64,000 bases of DNA from Leucobacter zeae (GTDB lineage Bacteria > Actinomycetota > Actinomycetes > Actinomycetales > Microbacteriaceae): contig NZ_QYAB01000001.1 in the NCBI RefSeq assembly GCF_016758175.1, forward strand, positions 1,447,162 to 1,511,161, read 5' to 3'. The notes beneath the pieces were generated by a model, which saw nothing but the letters and a program-made list of their open reading frames with translations, was not told where the DNA came from and searched no databases. The position numbers were made by a program, and so were the translations under genes. Below are positions 17,629 to 26,584 of this stretch, piece by piece. Within the stretch, counting starts at the first letter, position 1, and each line of letters begins with the position of its first letter.

Positions 17629-18921
17629 TCAGACCGCGAGCAGCTCGAGCAGCACCCCGCCCGCGGAACCCGCGAGCACGACGAGTCCGGGCGCGACTCT
17701 GCCGACCGTGCGCATCGCGAAGCAGGCAAGGGCGAGGCAGAACGCGGCGGGCGAGACGATCGCCGTCGTGAAGACGGGGGAGTAGAGGGCTGCGGCGAGG
17801 ACGCCGACGACGGCGGCGTTCGCGCCGCGCACGAGCGCCTGCATCGCGGTGCGTCGGCTGAGGGCTTCCCAGAACGGGAGCACCCCGACGAGCAGCAGGA
17901 ACCCGGGGAGGAAGATGCCCGTGAGCGCGACGAGGGCTCCGAGGGCGCCGCCGGGACCCGCCGTCGACACGGCTCCGAGATATGCGGCGAAGCTGAAGAG
18001 CGGGCCGGGCATCGCCTGCGCGGCGCCGTAGCCCGCGAGGAAGTCGGCGTTCGAGACCCACCCCGTCTCCACGACTCCGCTCTGCAGGAGCGGCAGGACC
18101 ACATGCCCGCCGCCGAAGACGAGCGCGCCGGCGTGGAAGAAGGCGTCGAACTGCGCGACGGATCCCGACCACGCGGATCCGCCCTCCGCTCCGGAGACTC
18201 CCCGGGCCGTCGCGGCCGCCCAGGTCGGGCCGGCGAGCAGCAGCACCGCGAACAGTGCGAGGCACGCCGCGCCGAGCGTCCGTCCGACCCGCGATCGGCC
18301 GGACGTGACTCGGGCCGGGGCCGCGAGCGGGGCGCCGAGCGCGTCGGCGGGGGCGCGGCAGAGCAGCAGGCCGGCGAGCGCTCCGATGCCGATGGCGGAG
18401 ACCTGGCCCCACGCCCCGGGTAGGAGCAGCGCCGCCGCCGCCGCCGCGACCAGGATGGCGCCGCGCGCACGATCCGGAGCGAGGGATCGCGCCATGCCGA
18501 GCACCGCCTCCGCGACGATCGCGACGGCGACGATCCCGAGCCCGCGCAGGATCCCCGTGCCGACCGGTCCCGAGACGAATGCCGCACCGGCGGCGAACGC
18601 CAGCATCAGCGCGGCGGAGGGCAGGGTGAACGCGACGAACGCCGCGAGTGCGCCCAGGCCGCCCGCGCGACGCAGCCCGATGGCGAAGCCGACCTGGCTC
18701 GATGCGGGGCCGGGGAGGAACTGGCAGAGCGCGACGAGCGAACCGTACTCGCGGTCGTCGAGCCAGCGCCGGCGTTCGACGAACTCCGCGCGGAAGTAGC
18801 CGAGGTGCGCGATCGGGCCGCCGAACGAGAGCAGTCCGAGACGCAGGAACGCCGCGAAGACCTCGCCGGCCGAGCCGCGCTCGGTGCTCGCCGCACCTCC
18901 TCCCGTCGCCGGTCGCTCCAC
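17629..18921 (-). CDS. chrA: Chromate transporter ChrA (CHR family, two-domain)
   Basis: This 430-residue membrane protein has the duplicated CHR domain. Each half carries the FGGP-type motif: [20 protein letters not shown] in the first and [14 protein letters not shown] in the second, with [13 protein letters not shown] and [16 protein letters not shown]. Such long CHR proteins export chromate in exchange for protons; some may transport other oxyanions. GTG 18921 starts 21 bp after the DUF1844 stop, so the two are probably co-transcribed. Confidence 0.93.
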   Translation of the reverse strand: MERPATGGGAASTERGSAGEVFAAFLRLGLLSFGGPIAHLGYFRAEFVERRRWLDDREYGSLVALCQFLPGPASSQVGFAIGLRRAGGLGALAAFVAFTLPSAALMLAFAAGAAFVSGPVGTGILRGLGIVAVAIVAEAVLGMARSLAPDRARGAILVAAAAAALLLPGAWGQVSAIGIGALAGLLLCRAPADALGAPLAAPARVTSGRSRVGRTLGAACLALFAVLLLAGPTWAAATARGVSGAEGGSAWSGSVAQFDAFFHAGALVFGGGHVVLPLLQSGVVETGWVSNADFLAGYGAAQAMPGPLFSFAAYLGAVSTAGPGGALGALVALTGIFLPGFLLLVGVLPFWEALSRRTAMQALVRGANAAVVGVLAAALYSPVFTTAIVSPAAFCLALACFAMRTVGRVAPGLVVLAGSAGGVLLELLAV

Positions 18922-18942
18922 GGTCTCGCTCCGAGGCTGGGG

Positions 18943-19341
18943 CTAGTTGACCGGGCCGGTGTACTTCTCGCCGGGGCCCTGGCCGATCGGGTCGGGGATC
19001 GGCGACGCCTCGCGGAACGCGAGCTGCACGGAGCGCAACCCGTCGCGCAGGCTGCGCGCGTGCATGTCGCTGACGTCGGGGGCTGCTGCCGTAATGAGGC
19101 CAGCGAGGGCGTTGATGAGCTTGCGCGCCTCGTCGAGGTCGATCTGGGTCTCGGGATCGTCGGCCAGGCCGACCTTCACCGCGGCAGCGCTGAGCAGGTG
19201 CACGCAGGCCGTGGTGATCACCTCGACCGCCGCGACATCGGCGATGTCGCGGGTCGCCTGCGAGACGCCGTCGCCCGAATCCGCTGCGATCTGTTCCGTG
19301 GGGTCCGACTGGTGGTTCATGCTGTCCTGACTGTCGCTCAT
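18943..19341 (-). CDS. DUF1844 domain-containing protein
   Basis: The 132-residue protein has an acidic, disordered N-terminus and the DUF1844 core ([20 protein letters not shown], then [13 protein letters not shown]). The family is conserved beside infC in actinobacteria; no function is established. ATG 19341 is chosen over an upstream ATG because that region carries the divergent infC promoter. Another ATG seven codons in (MNHQSD) is possible. Confidence 0.85.
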   Translation of the reverse strand: MSDSQDSMNHQSDPTEQIAADSGDGVSQATRDIADVAAVEVITTACVHLLSAAAVKVGLADDPETQIDLDEARKLINALAGLITAAAPDVSDMHARSLRDGLRSVQLAFREASPIPDPIGQGPGEKYTGPVN

Positions 19342-19355
19342 GTGTGTGCTACCAT
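19327..19355 (+). promoter_or_regulatory. Promoter of the infC-rpmI-rplT operon
   Basis: CTGACT (19327-19332), a 17-nt spacer and TACCAT (19350-19355) form a promoter preceded by the TG of an extended -10. The predicted start near 19362 leaves a leader of about 200 nt before infC. The promoter lies over the start of the divergent DUF1844 gene. Confidence 0.55.
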
Positions 19356-19361
19356 TGATTC

Positions 19362-19560
19362 GGTTCTCGGCGTTCTTGCCGGGATTCGGAAGAGGAGATT
19401 CTCCCACCCGGCGCCGCATACCAGGCTATCGGGTAGTTCGCACTCCGCCGTTCACTCGGCAGCTCGACAAAGGGTGCGGGACCGCGCGTGCGCGATCCGG
19501 ATTCCTCTCTCCGTGGCTCCCGACCGGGAGCGCCTTCACTTGAGATCAGAGGAGCCGGCG
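19362..19560 (+). promoter_or_regulatory. Structured 5' leader of infC with alternative pairings at the ribosome site
   Basis: The leader contains a perfect hairpin GCTCCC-GACC-GGGAGC (19516-19531). Its 5' arm also belongs to GGCTCC (19515-19520), which is complementary to GGAGCC (19551-19556) covering the infC ribosome site. CCTCT (19504-19508) can also pair with AGAGG (19548-19552). These pairings exclude each other, as expected of a translational switch. IF3 and L20 autoregulation of this operon is known in other bacteria; here it is inference. Confidence 0.4.
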
Positions 19561-20166
19561 ATCAGCGATCCCCGTACGAATGACAGAATCCGCGTCCCCG
19601 AGGTGCGACTGGTTGGACCCAGTGGCGAGCAGGTCGGCGTCGTGCCGATCGAGACTGCGCTTCGCCTGGCGGCAGACGCCGATCTCGATCTCGTCGAGGT
19701 GGCCCCGAACTCGAAGCCGCCCGTGGCGAAGATCATGGACTTCGGCAAGTACAAGTACGAAGCCGCCCAGAAGCAGAAGGAAGCCCGCCGCAACCAGGCG
19801 AACACGGTCCTCAAGGAGGTCCGTTTCCGACTGAAGATCGACAAGCACGACTACGAGACCAAGACCAAGCGCGCCATCGGCTTCCTGTCGCAGGGCGACA
19901 AGGTCAAGGCCATGATTCTGTTCCGCGGCCGTGAGCAGTCCCGCCCCGAGATGGGCGTGCGCCTGCTGCAGCGCTTCGCCGAGGAGATCGCCGAGTTCGG
20001 CACCGTCGAGAGCAACCCGCGCATCGACGGCCGCAACATGGTGATGGTCATCGCGCCTCTGAAGAACAAGTCCGAGGCGAAGGCGGAGCAGAACGCCCGC
20101 CGCGCCGAGGAGAAGGCCACCCGTCGGGCGGACAAGGCGGCCAGCGCCGCCGAGGACGCCGACTAA
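19561..20166 (+). CDS. infC: Translation initiation factor IF-3, probable AUC start
   Basis: The 201-residue protein is IF3, which binds the 30S subunit and checks start-codon selection. N-domain motifs ([20 protein letters not shown]), the lysine-rich linker and the C-domain ([15 protein letters not shown], then [14 protein letters not shown]) are intact, with a charged Ala/Glu/Lys tail. No ATG or GTG fits the N-terminus. ATC at 19561 lies 6 nt after an ideal AGAGGAG site, so an AUC start is called, in line with the rare starts used by infC elsewhere. An in-frame TTG at 19540 has no ribosome site. Confidence 0.93.
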   Translation: MSDPRTNDRIRVPEVRLVGPSGEQVGVVPIETALRLAADADLDLVEVAPNSKPPVAKIMDFGKYKYEAAQKQKEARRNQANTVLKEVRFRLKIDKHDYETKTKRAIGFLSQGDKVKAMILFRGREQSRPEMGVRLLQRFAEEIAEFGTVESNPRIDGRNMVMVIAPLKNKSEAKAEQNARRAEEKATRRADKAASAAEDAD

Positions 20167-20244
20167 CGAGACTGCGGCGCGCCGCAGACGCGGCGCCGCC
20201 CTGCACACGCGGCCGAGAGGCACGCACACGACAAGGAGAGATCG

Positions 20245-20439
20245 ATGCCCAAGCAGAAGACCCACTCGGGGGCCAAGAAGCGCTTCAAGCTGACCGGCTC
20301 CGGCAAGCTGATGAAGCAGCGCGCCGGCATGCGCCACAACCTCGAGGTCAAGTCCTCGAAGCGCAAGCGCGCCCTGAACGCCGATCAGGTGCTCGCCAAG
20401 GGCGACGCCAAGCAGGCGATGAAGCTCCTCGGCCACTGA
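20245..20439 (+). CDS. rpmI: Ribosomal protein bL35
   Basis: The 64-residue basic protein is bL35 ([20 protein letters not shown], then [13 protein letters not shown]), a small 50S subunit protein. It has a strong AAGGAGA site and sits between infC and rplT, the universal order of this operon. Confidence 0.98.
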   Translation: MPKQKTHSGAKKRFKLTGSGKLMKQRAGMRHNLEVKSSKRKRALNADQVLAKGDAKQAMKLLGH

Positions 20440-20498
20440 TCCGGCCCGTCAACCCCGACTCGGTATACACCGAAGACTTTTCGTAAGGAAGAACTGAA

Positions 20499-20882
20499 AT
20501 GGCAAGAGTCAAGCGGGCCGTCAACGCCCACAAGAAGCGTCGCGTCATCCTCGAGCGCGCCGAGGGCTACCGCGGACAGCGTTCGCGCCTGTACCGCAAG
20601 GCCAAGGAGCAGGTCACCCACTCGCTCGTCTACGCGTACAACGACCGTCGCAAGAAGAAGGGCGACTTCCGCCGCCTGTGGATCCAGCGCATCAACGCCG
20701 GTGCCCGCGCGAACGGCCTGACCTACAACCGCTTCATCCAGGGCCTCGGCCTCGCGGGTGTCGAGGTCGACCGCCGCATGCTCTCGGAGCTCGCCACCAA
20801 CGAGCCGCAGGCCTTCGCCACCCTCGTCGAGGTCGCGAAGAACGCGCTTCCCGAGGACACCTCGGCTCCGAAGGCCGCGTAA
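20499..20882 (+). CDS. rplT: Ribosomal protein bL20
   Basis: The 127-residue protein is bL20 ([20 protein letters not shown], then RIDR-type core [20 protein letters not shown]), which binds 23S rRNA early in 50S assembly and in several bacteria represses its own operon. AAGGAA precedes the ATG. A strong hairpin follows the stop. Confidence 0.98.
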   Translation: MARVKRAVNAHKKRRVILERAEGYRGQRSRLYRKAKEQVTHSLVYAYNDRRKKKGDFRRLWIQRINAGARANGLTYNRFIQGLGLAGVEVDRRMLSELATNEPQAFATLVEVAKNALPEDTSAPKAA

Positions 20883-20898
20883 GCGTCCCTTCCTTCCC

Positions 20899-20947
20899 GC
20901 AGAACCCCCGTTCCCCGCGCTCGACGCGGGGAACGGGGGTTCTGCGC
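20899..20947 (+). terminator. Terminator of infC-rpmI-rplT
   Basis: A perfect 22-bp stem (20899-20920 with 20926-20947) closes a 5-nt CTCGA loop 16 nt after the rplT stop. It has no U-tract, as is common in GC-rich actinobacteria. Confidence 0.75.
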
Positions 20948-20982
20948 ATGCGGCGCGTGCGCCTCGGCCGGGCGCGCTTCGG

Positions 20983-20989
20983 TAGTGTG
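20983..20989 (+). promoter_or_regulatory. -10 element, leaderless rRNA methyltransferase gene
   Basis: TAGTGT lies 6 nt before the GTG of the next gene, with no ribosome site. The exact position may be off by one base. Confidence 0.5.
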
Positions 20990-20994
20990 GACGG

Positions 20995-21804
20995 GTGAAC
21001 GATGCGATCCTGAGCAACCCCAAGGCGACCCGGGTCAAGCGCGCGGCCGCGCTGATCCGCAAGAAGGAGCGGACCGCCCAGGGCAGGTTCCTCGTCGAGG
21101 GGCCGCAGTCGGTCCGCGAACTGCTCGTGCACCGGCCCCGCTCCGCCGAGGTCGTCTTCGCGACGATGGGGACCGAGCCCTGGCAGCACGAGGTGGACCG
21201 GCTCGCGTCCGACGCCGGAGTCGTGCTGGAGCGCGTGACCGAGGAGGTGCTCGCCGCGATGTCCGAGACGGTGCACCCGCAGGGCGTGGTCGCGGTGGCG
21301 CGCACGGACGAGTCCGCTCTCGGCGATGCGCTCGCCGGCGCGCGGCTCGTCGCGATCCTCCACGAGATCAGGGATCCGGGCAACGCCGGCACCGTGCTGC
21401 GAGCCGCCGATGCGGCCGGGGCCGACGCCGTGGTGTTCGCGGGCGAGAGCATCGACCCCTACCACCCGAAGGTCGTGCGCTCGACGACCGGGTCCCTCTT
21501 CCACCTGCCGGTCGCCACCGCGCCCACGCTCGCGGATGCGGTCGACGCCGCGCGCGGTGCGGGGCTCCGGGTGCTCGCCGCCGACGTGCGCGGGTCCGAG
21601 CTGCTGGAAGCGCGCTCGGAGGGGGCGCTCGCGGGCGCCGTGGCCTGGGTGTTCGGGAACGAGGCGCGGGGCCTGAGCGCGGCCGACCGTGCGCTCGTGG
21701 ACCGCTCGCTGCGCCTCCCGATCTACGGCGCGGCGGAGTCGCTCAACCTCGCGACCGCAGCGAGCGTGCTGCTCTACGAGACCGCCTTCTCGCAGCGGGC
21801 GTAG
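20995..21804 (+). CDS. TrmH/SpoU family RNA 2'-O-methyltransferase
   Basis: The 269-residue SPOUT enzyme has an N-terminal RNA-binding substrate domain (RFLVEGPQSVRELL) and the knotted catalytic domain with the three SpoU motifs: ILHEIRDPGNAGTVLRAAD, WVFGNEARGLS and AESLNLATAASVLLYE. It methylates a ribose of rRNA or tRNA. Its location right after rplT is a conserved actinobacterial position (TsnR-like). The target nucleotide cannot be inferred. Confidence 0.93.
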   Translation: MNDAILSNPKATRVKRAAALIRKKERTAQGRFLVEGPQSVRELLVHRPRSAEVVFATMGTEPWQHEVDRLASDAGVVLERVTEEVLAAMSETVHPQGVVAVARTDESALGDALAGARLVAILHEIRDPGNAGTVLRAADAAGADAVVFAGESIDPYHPKVVRSTTGSLFHLPVATAPTLADAVDAARGAGLRVLAADVRGSELLEARSEGALAGAVAWVFGNEARGLSAADRALVDRSLRLPIYGAAESLNLATAASVLLYETAFSQRA

Positions 21805-21915
21805 CCGACCCCGTCGCCGCAGCTGCTCCAGAGCCGGGATGGACGGCTCCAGCCTGCATCTGTTGCCGGATGGTACGAAAACCCACGCCGAAACATATGG
21901 GATAAGTGACAACCC

Positions 21916-21945
21916 TTGACCCCGTTTCTCAGGATTCACTAAGCT
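21916..21945 (+). promoter_or_regulatory. Promoter of the M14 peptidase gene
   Basis: TTGACC (21916-21921), an 18-nt spacer and TAAGCT (21940-21945) form a promoter with about 45 nt of leader before the ATG at 21997. The region 21805-21915 shows no other recognised element. Confidence 0.45.
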
Positions 21946-21996
21946 TCGGGTGTCCAGATCGGACGACTCAACGATGAGTGACTCAGGGGGAAGTGC

Positions 21997-24900
21997 ATGA
22001 CGCGCAGAAGATTGGTTTCCTGTATCGGCGGGGCGGCGGTCGCCGCGCTGCTGGTGACGGGGATCGGACCGGCGGCATTCGCGGAGGAAGGGCGCGGGCT
22101 CGTACCGAACACGACGACACCCGTTCCCGAGGTCGAGGCGCCGGTGGCGAAGCTCGCGCCGTCGGATGAAGCGATGCGGACGCCGACGCAGTATCCGTTC
22201 CAGCCGCAGCTCAATTTCTATCGGGACAACCCGACGGGCCCGAACGGCGAGCCGGACTACAACACCGAGGTTCCGGGCCTCATGTCCCACCCGGAGATCG
22301 CTCCGCGGCTCACCGAACTGATGCGCAAGAGCGACCGCGTGTCGGTGCAGGTCGTCGGACGCTCGACCGAGGGCCGGGATCTGTATCTCGTCACCGTGAC
22401 GGCGCCCGAGTCCGAAGCGGTGACCGCCCAGCAGAACGCCTGGCGCGAGAAGATCCGCAACCGGCCGCTCGAGGCGAAGCAGGATCAGGAACTCCTCAAG
22501 GACTACAAGACGCCGCTCTGGATCAGCAACAACATCCACGGCAACGAGTGGGAGGGCACCGACGCGGCCCTCCAGTACATCGAGTACCTGGCCACCGCTC
22601 CCATGAGCGAGGTCGGCTCGATCCTGCGCAACAATCGCGTCTACTTCTCGCCGTCGCTGAACCCCGACGGACGCACGAACGCGACGCGCGCCACGGCTCT
22701 CGGGCTCGACCCGAACCGCGACATGATCACGCTCACGACCCCCGAGGCGACCTCGTACACGGAGACCGCGAACGCGCTGCAGCCCGTGTACACGGCCGAC
22801 TTCCACGGCTACACCGGGGTCCTGCAGGTCGAGCCGACCGGCCCGCCCCACGGCTCCAACTACGAGTACGACCTGCTGATCCCGCACAACTACGCGCTCG
22901 CGCTCGCGGTCGAGAAGCACATCGTCGAGAAGCGGATCCCGGGCAACACCTACCTCACCGGGCCCCGCGGCACCGTCACGGACACCCCGACCGACTACAT
23001 CAAGATCCCGTATCGCGACACGGCATCGGGCTGGGACGACTTCCCGCCGATCTTCACGGCGCAGATCGCCCCGTTCTACGGTGCGATGAGCGCGACGGTC
23101 GAGATCCCGAAGGGACGGACGAACATCGGCGGCCGCAGCCTGATGACGCCCGAGAACGCGGTCATCAACCAGGCCAACGCGTACGAGACCATGGTCGCGA
23201 TGATCGACTACCTCAACCAGCCCGCGGTCGCACGCGATCTGCTGAACAACCAGATCGAGACGTTCGCGCGCGGCCAGCAGGGCACGCCGATCACCGCGCT
23301 GACGACCGAGAACGTCGCCGGGGTCCCCGGCCCCGACCAGTGGAAGTCCGAGTGGGACGTGTCCGACGACCAGGAGGCCGTCGCGCTGCCGCGCGCCTAC
23401 GTCATCCCGGTCGGCGGCGGACAGCGCTCCGCGAGCGATGCGAACCGCCTCGTGCAGCGCCTGCTCGACATGGGGGTGCAGGTGGGCACGCTGAACGCGG
23501 ACACGAAGGTCGGCGAGACCACCTACCCCGCCGGCTCGTACGTCGTGGACATGCACCAGCCGATGCGCGGTCTGGCGAACGCCCTGCTCGACCTCGGTGA
23601 GGACATCTCCCAGAAGCTGCCGTCGATGTACGACATCTCGGCGTGGAGCCTCGGATACGTCTGGGGCGCCACCGTCGACAAGGTCGGCTCGACGACCGAT
23701 GCGGCTCCGATCGGGGCGACGACCGCGATCAGCGAGGCCACCCCGAACGCGGCGATGCCGAAGTCGGGCCACCTCACCTTCGACCTCGCCGGCGTCGCCG
23801 ACTACCAGGCCGTCAACGAGCTGCTCGACCGCGGCGTCGAGGTCTCGATGATCGAGAACGGCTCGGTCGTCGTGGACGCCGAGGACGCCGCGGCGGTCGC
23901 CGAGGTCTCGCAGGCGCACGACATCCGCGTCGAGCAGGCCACGAAGGAGGATCTGAGCGCGCTCGCGAAGCCGACCGCGAAGGGCCTCAAGGACCTGAAC
24001 CTCCTGTTCGTCGGCAACCAGGACGACCGCCTCTCGCTCATCGAGCTCGGGTTCGACGACGCGAAGCAGGTGACGGCAGCGGATCTGGCCGCCGACCCGA
24101 ACCTGATCGCCGACGCCGACGTGCTGTGGATCGGCACGAACCTGACGTTCACCCCCGAGCAGAGCGCGGGCAAGCAGGCCGTGCAGGCGTGGGTCGACGG
24201 GGGCGGCTCGATCGCCGGTCGCTCGGCAGCGGCGAACACCGCTGCGAACGAGTTCGGTCTGCTCTCGGCGACCGCCGTCGCGGGCAACCGCTCGGGCAAC
24301 GGCATCGTCGCGGTCGACACGCCGCAGGGCTCCGTGCTCGAGCCGTACGCCCAGGACGCGTCGTTCGTCTACCCGGCGGTCTCGTTCACGGATCTCGGCG
24401 CGGGCACGAAGGCCGAGCAGACCTACGATGCCGAGCAGCCGCTGCTCGCGGGTCACTGGCGCGCGACGAACGCGACCGACGGCCCCGAAACGGCCGCGGG
24501 CAAGGCGTCCGTCATCTCGGGCGAGAACGCCGCAGGCGGCAGGGCGATCGTGTTCGGCACGTCGGTGGTGTTCCGCAATCACCCGAAGGGGGGCCTGAGC
24601 CAGGCCGCGCGCGGCCTGTTCTGGGCGGCTCCCGAGGGGCCAGAGGTCGTCGCTCCCGCGGCGGTGTCCGTCAAGGCGGCCAAGGCGAGCACCCGGTACG
24701 GTCAGGCGAACTCCGTCACGGCGACCGTCACGGGAGGCACGACCCCCGCAGCCGGTTCGGTCGAGTTCTCGCTCGACGGCAAGAAGCTGAAGACCGTCGC
24801 TCTCTCGGGCGGGAAGGCCAAGCTCGACCTCGATCCCCGGATGAATGCCGGAAAGCACGCCCTCGCCGTGAAGTACCTCGGCTCGGATACCGTCAAGGCG

Positions 24901-25236
24901 GGGTCGGCGAAGGCGACCCTGAGCGTCCTGAAGGCCGAGCCGAAGGTGTCGATCAAGTACGCGAAGTCGAAGATCACGACGAAGCAGAACGCATCGGTCG
25001 CCGTGACGGTGACGCTGCCGCAGGCTGCGAAGTCGGTGTACGCGACGGGCACCGTGCAGGTGAAGAACGGCACCAAGGTGATCAAGAGCGCGAAGCTCAC
25101 CGCCGCTTCGAAGGGCAAGGTGACCGTGAAGCTGCCGAAGCTCAAGAAGGGCACCTACTACCTGAAGGCGATCACGCTGAGCAACAGCAACCAGGTGAAG
25201 GGGGTCTCCGCGAAGGTGAAGCTCAAGGTCGGCTGA
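21997..25236 (+). CDS. Secreted multidomain M14 zinc carboxypeptidase with C-terminal Ig-like repeats
   Basis: This 1079-residue protein has a Sec signal peptide (RRR, hydrophobic core, AFA-EE near residue 30). The M14 domain has zinc ligands His181 and Glu184 (NNIHGNEWEG) and His270 (ADFHGYTG), and a probable catalytic Glu369 (SATVEIPKG). A middle region ends in a ThuA/GATase-like segment (ADVLWIGTNLTFTPEQ, about 650-760). Two Lys-rich Ig-like (Big_3-type) repeats follow from about residue 886. It should cut C-terminal residues from extracellular peptides; the basic Ig-like tail may hold it at the wall. A GGGGGAA site precedes ATG. Confidence 0.92.
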   Translation: MTRRRLVSCIGGAAVAALLVTGIGPAAFAEEGRGLVPNTTTPVPEVEAPVAKLAPSDEAMRTPTQYPFQPQLNFYRDNPTGPNGEPDYNTEVPGLMSHPEIAPRLTELMRKSDRVSVQVVGRSTEGRDLYLVTVTAPESEAVTAQQNAWREKIRNRPLEAKQDQELLKDYKTPLWISNNIHGNEWEGTDAALQYIEYLATAPMSEVGSILRNNRVYFSPSLNPDGRTNATRATALGLDPNRDMITLTTPEATSYTETANALQPVYTADFHGYTGVLQVEPTGPPHGSNYEYDLLIPHNYALALAVEKHIVEKRIPGNTYLTGPRGTVTDTPTDYIKIPYRDTASGWDDFPPIFTAQIAPFYGAMSATVEIPKGRTNIGGRSLMTPENAVINQANAYETMVAMIDYLNQPAVARDLLNNQIETFARGQQGTPITALTTENVAGVPGPDQWKSEWDVSDDQEAVALPRAYVIPVGGGQRSASDANRLVQRLLDMGVQVGTLNADTKVGETTYPAGSYVVDMHQPMRGLANALLDLGEDISQKLPSMYDISAWSLGYVWGATVDKVGSTTDAAPIGATTAISEATPNAAMPKSGHLTFDLAGVADYQAVNELLDRGVEVSMIENGSVVVDAEDAAAVAEVSQAHDIRVEQATKEDLSALAKPTAKGLKDLNLLFVGNQDDRLSLIELGFDDAKQVTAADLAADPNLIADADVLWIGTNLTFTPEQSAGKQAVQAWVDGGGSIAGRSAAANTAANEFGLLSATAVAGNRSGNGIVAVDTPQGSVLEPYAQDASFVYPAVSFTDLGAGTKAEQTYDAEQPLLAGHWRATNATDGPETAAGKASVISGENAAGGRAIVFGTSVVFRNHPKGGLSQAARGLFWAAPEGPEVVAPAAVSVKAAKASTRYGQANSVTATVTGGTTPAAGSVEFSLDGKKLKTVALSGGKAKLDLDPRMNAGKHALAVKYLGSDTVKAGSAKATLSVLKAEPKVSIKYAKSKITTKQNASVAVTVTLPQAAKSVYATGTVQVKNGTKVIKSAKLTAASKGKVTVKLPKLKKGTYYLKAITLSNSNQVKGVSAKVKLKVG

Positions 25237-25253
25237 TCGATCGATGCAGCACC

Positions 25254-25299
25254 GAGCGGGGTGCGGGACCGGGGGAGACCCCGGTCCCGCACCCCGCTC
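25254..25299. terminator. Bidirectional terminator between the M14 peptidase and the DyP gene
   Basis: Perfect 21-bp arms (25254-25274 with 25279-25299) close a GAGA tetraloop. It lies between the convergent peptidase and DyP peroxidase genes and can serve both strands. Confidence 0.75.
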
Positions 25300-25315
25300 G
25301 TCGTCCTGGCGGCAA

Positions 25316-26584
25316 TCAGACCCGCGCCGCGAGCAGCGGCGCGCCGAGCATACCGCCCGACGCGAAGCCCGGCAGGATCGCGAACACGGCGGACCCGGTG
25401 TGCACGACCCACTCGTTGAGCAGGTCCAGCTCGTCGAGACGGCGCTGGATCGGCACGAACTGCCGCAGCGGGTCGCGCTGGAAGCAGGCGAAGAGCAGAC
25501 CCGATTCGGCACCCGTGTCGTAGTTCGCGCTCCGCCGGAAGATCCGTTCCCCGGGATCGGTCGAGTGCGCCCGCCGGATGTGCGCGTAGCTCGGGATCAC
25601 GGCGAGGCCCGATGATCCGACGGCCGCGAAGTCCGCCGGAGCGCGTTCCCCGCCCCCGCCTGGCGATGCGGCATCCGCGGTGAGCGGCGAGCCGTCGGCG
25701 AGCCGCCTCCCGATGGTCAGCTCGCGGCCGGGACGGTCGACGCGATCCCAGGTGTCGAGCTCCATGCGGATCCGCCTGAGCACCAGGGCCGTGCCCCCGG
25801 CGAGCCAGCCACCCGGCCCGCTCGCGGGGCTCGCCTCGTCCAGCCAGACGAGGTCTGCGAAGTCCCGATCGTCCGGCGCCGGATTCACCGTGCCGTCGAC
25901 CTGGCCCATGAGGTTGCGCATGGTCGTTCCCGGCGCCTCCGCACCCCGGGCCGTGCGGAACCCCTGCTGGCTCCACAGCGGACGCGCGAAGCTCCGCAGG
26001 TCGCGGTCGAGCATGCGTGCGGCGTGCGCGAGGGGCATCGGGTCGTCCGCCTGCAGCAGGAGGAGCAGATCGCCGCCGTCGTGGTCGCCGTCGAACCGGT
26101 CGCGCCCGAACTCCGGAAGCGGCGCGAGCCACTCCGGACGCAGGCCGGCTCCGACGCGATCGACGAGCCCGGGGCCGACGCCGACCGTGACCGTCAGCCG
26201 CGAGGGCCTGGCCGCGAGCTCGGGCTCGGGGTCGGCGAGCGGCCCGGCGCCTGACGACAGCCCCTCGATGTCTCCGGTGAGGATCCGCAGCATCCGTTCG
26301 AGGGCGGCTCGGTCGGTTCCGGGCAGCAGCGCGTACGAGACGTAGCGCACGTGCGCCGTCGCGGGGGTCGCGACCCCGGCCTGGTGCTGCCCGTGGCAGG
26401 GGAGCGCGTCGCCGCCGAACGGCGCGGGCTGCGCGGAGGCGGTATCGCCTCCGCGCAGCGCCGCTCCGACGCCGACTGCCGCGCCGGCGCCGAGCACGGC
26501 GCCGATCCCGGCCCCGGCGATCCCGCCGGTGAGCAGCGTCCGCCGCCCGATCCCCGCACGGTCCGGGTCAGCGCTCCGCGCCAT
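25316..26584 (-). CDS. Tat-exported DyP-type heme peroxidase (EfeB/DtpA-like)
   Basis: The 422-residue protein starts with a twin-arginine signal (GRRTLLTGGIAGAGIGA) and has the DyP signature GQVDGTVNP with its catalytic Asp, plus the proximal heme His region PSYAHIRRAH. DyP peroxidases use peroxide to oxidise dyes or deferrochelate heme. It is not beside efeU/efeO but last in a copper operon, which matches the DtpA peroxidase of Streptomyces, linked to copper trafficking. ATG 26584 overlaps the upstream PCuAC gene by 17 bp. Confidence 0.93.
   Translation of the reverse strand: MARSADPDRAGIGRRTLLTGGIAGAGIGAVLGAGAAVGVGAALRGGDTASAQPAPFGGDALPCHGQHQAGVATPATAHVRYVSYALLPGTDRAALERMLRILTGDIEGLSSGAGPLADPEPELAARPSRLTVTVGVGPGLVDRVGAGLRPEWLAPLPEFGRDRFDGDHDGGDLLLLLQADDPMPLAHAARMLDRDLRSFARPLWSQQGFRTARGAEAPGTTMRNLMGQVDGTVNPAPDDRDFADLVWLDEASPASGPGGWLAGGTALVLRRIRMELDTWDRVDRPGRELTIGRRLADGSPLTADAASPGGGGERAPADFAAVGSSGLAVIPSYAHIRRAHSTDPGERIFRRSANYDTGAESGLLFACFQRDPLRQFVPIQRRLDELDLLNEWVVHTGSAVFAILPGFASGGMLGAPLLAARV

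Noticed and set aside
19540..19542. TTG as the infC start
   Set aside because: It has no ribosome site, whereas ATC 19561 has an ideal AGAGGAG at 6 nt and matches the IF3 N-terminus.
20734..25512. 1592-residue minus-strand open frame
   Set aside because: It runs antisense across rplT, the rRNA methylase and the M14 peptidase, has no family features and reflects GC-rich codon bias of the real genes.
25316..26584. Iron-uptake EfeB of an EfeUOB system
   Set aside because: No efeU or efeO is adjacent; the gene is coupled to CopC and PCuAC genes, so a copper-linked DtpA-like role fits better.
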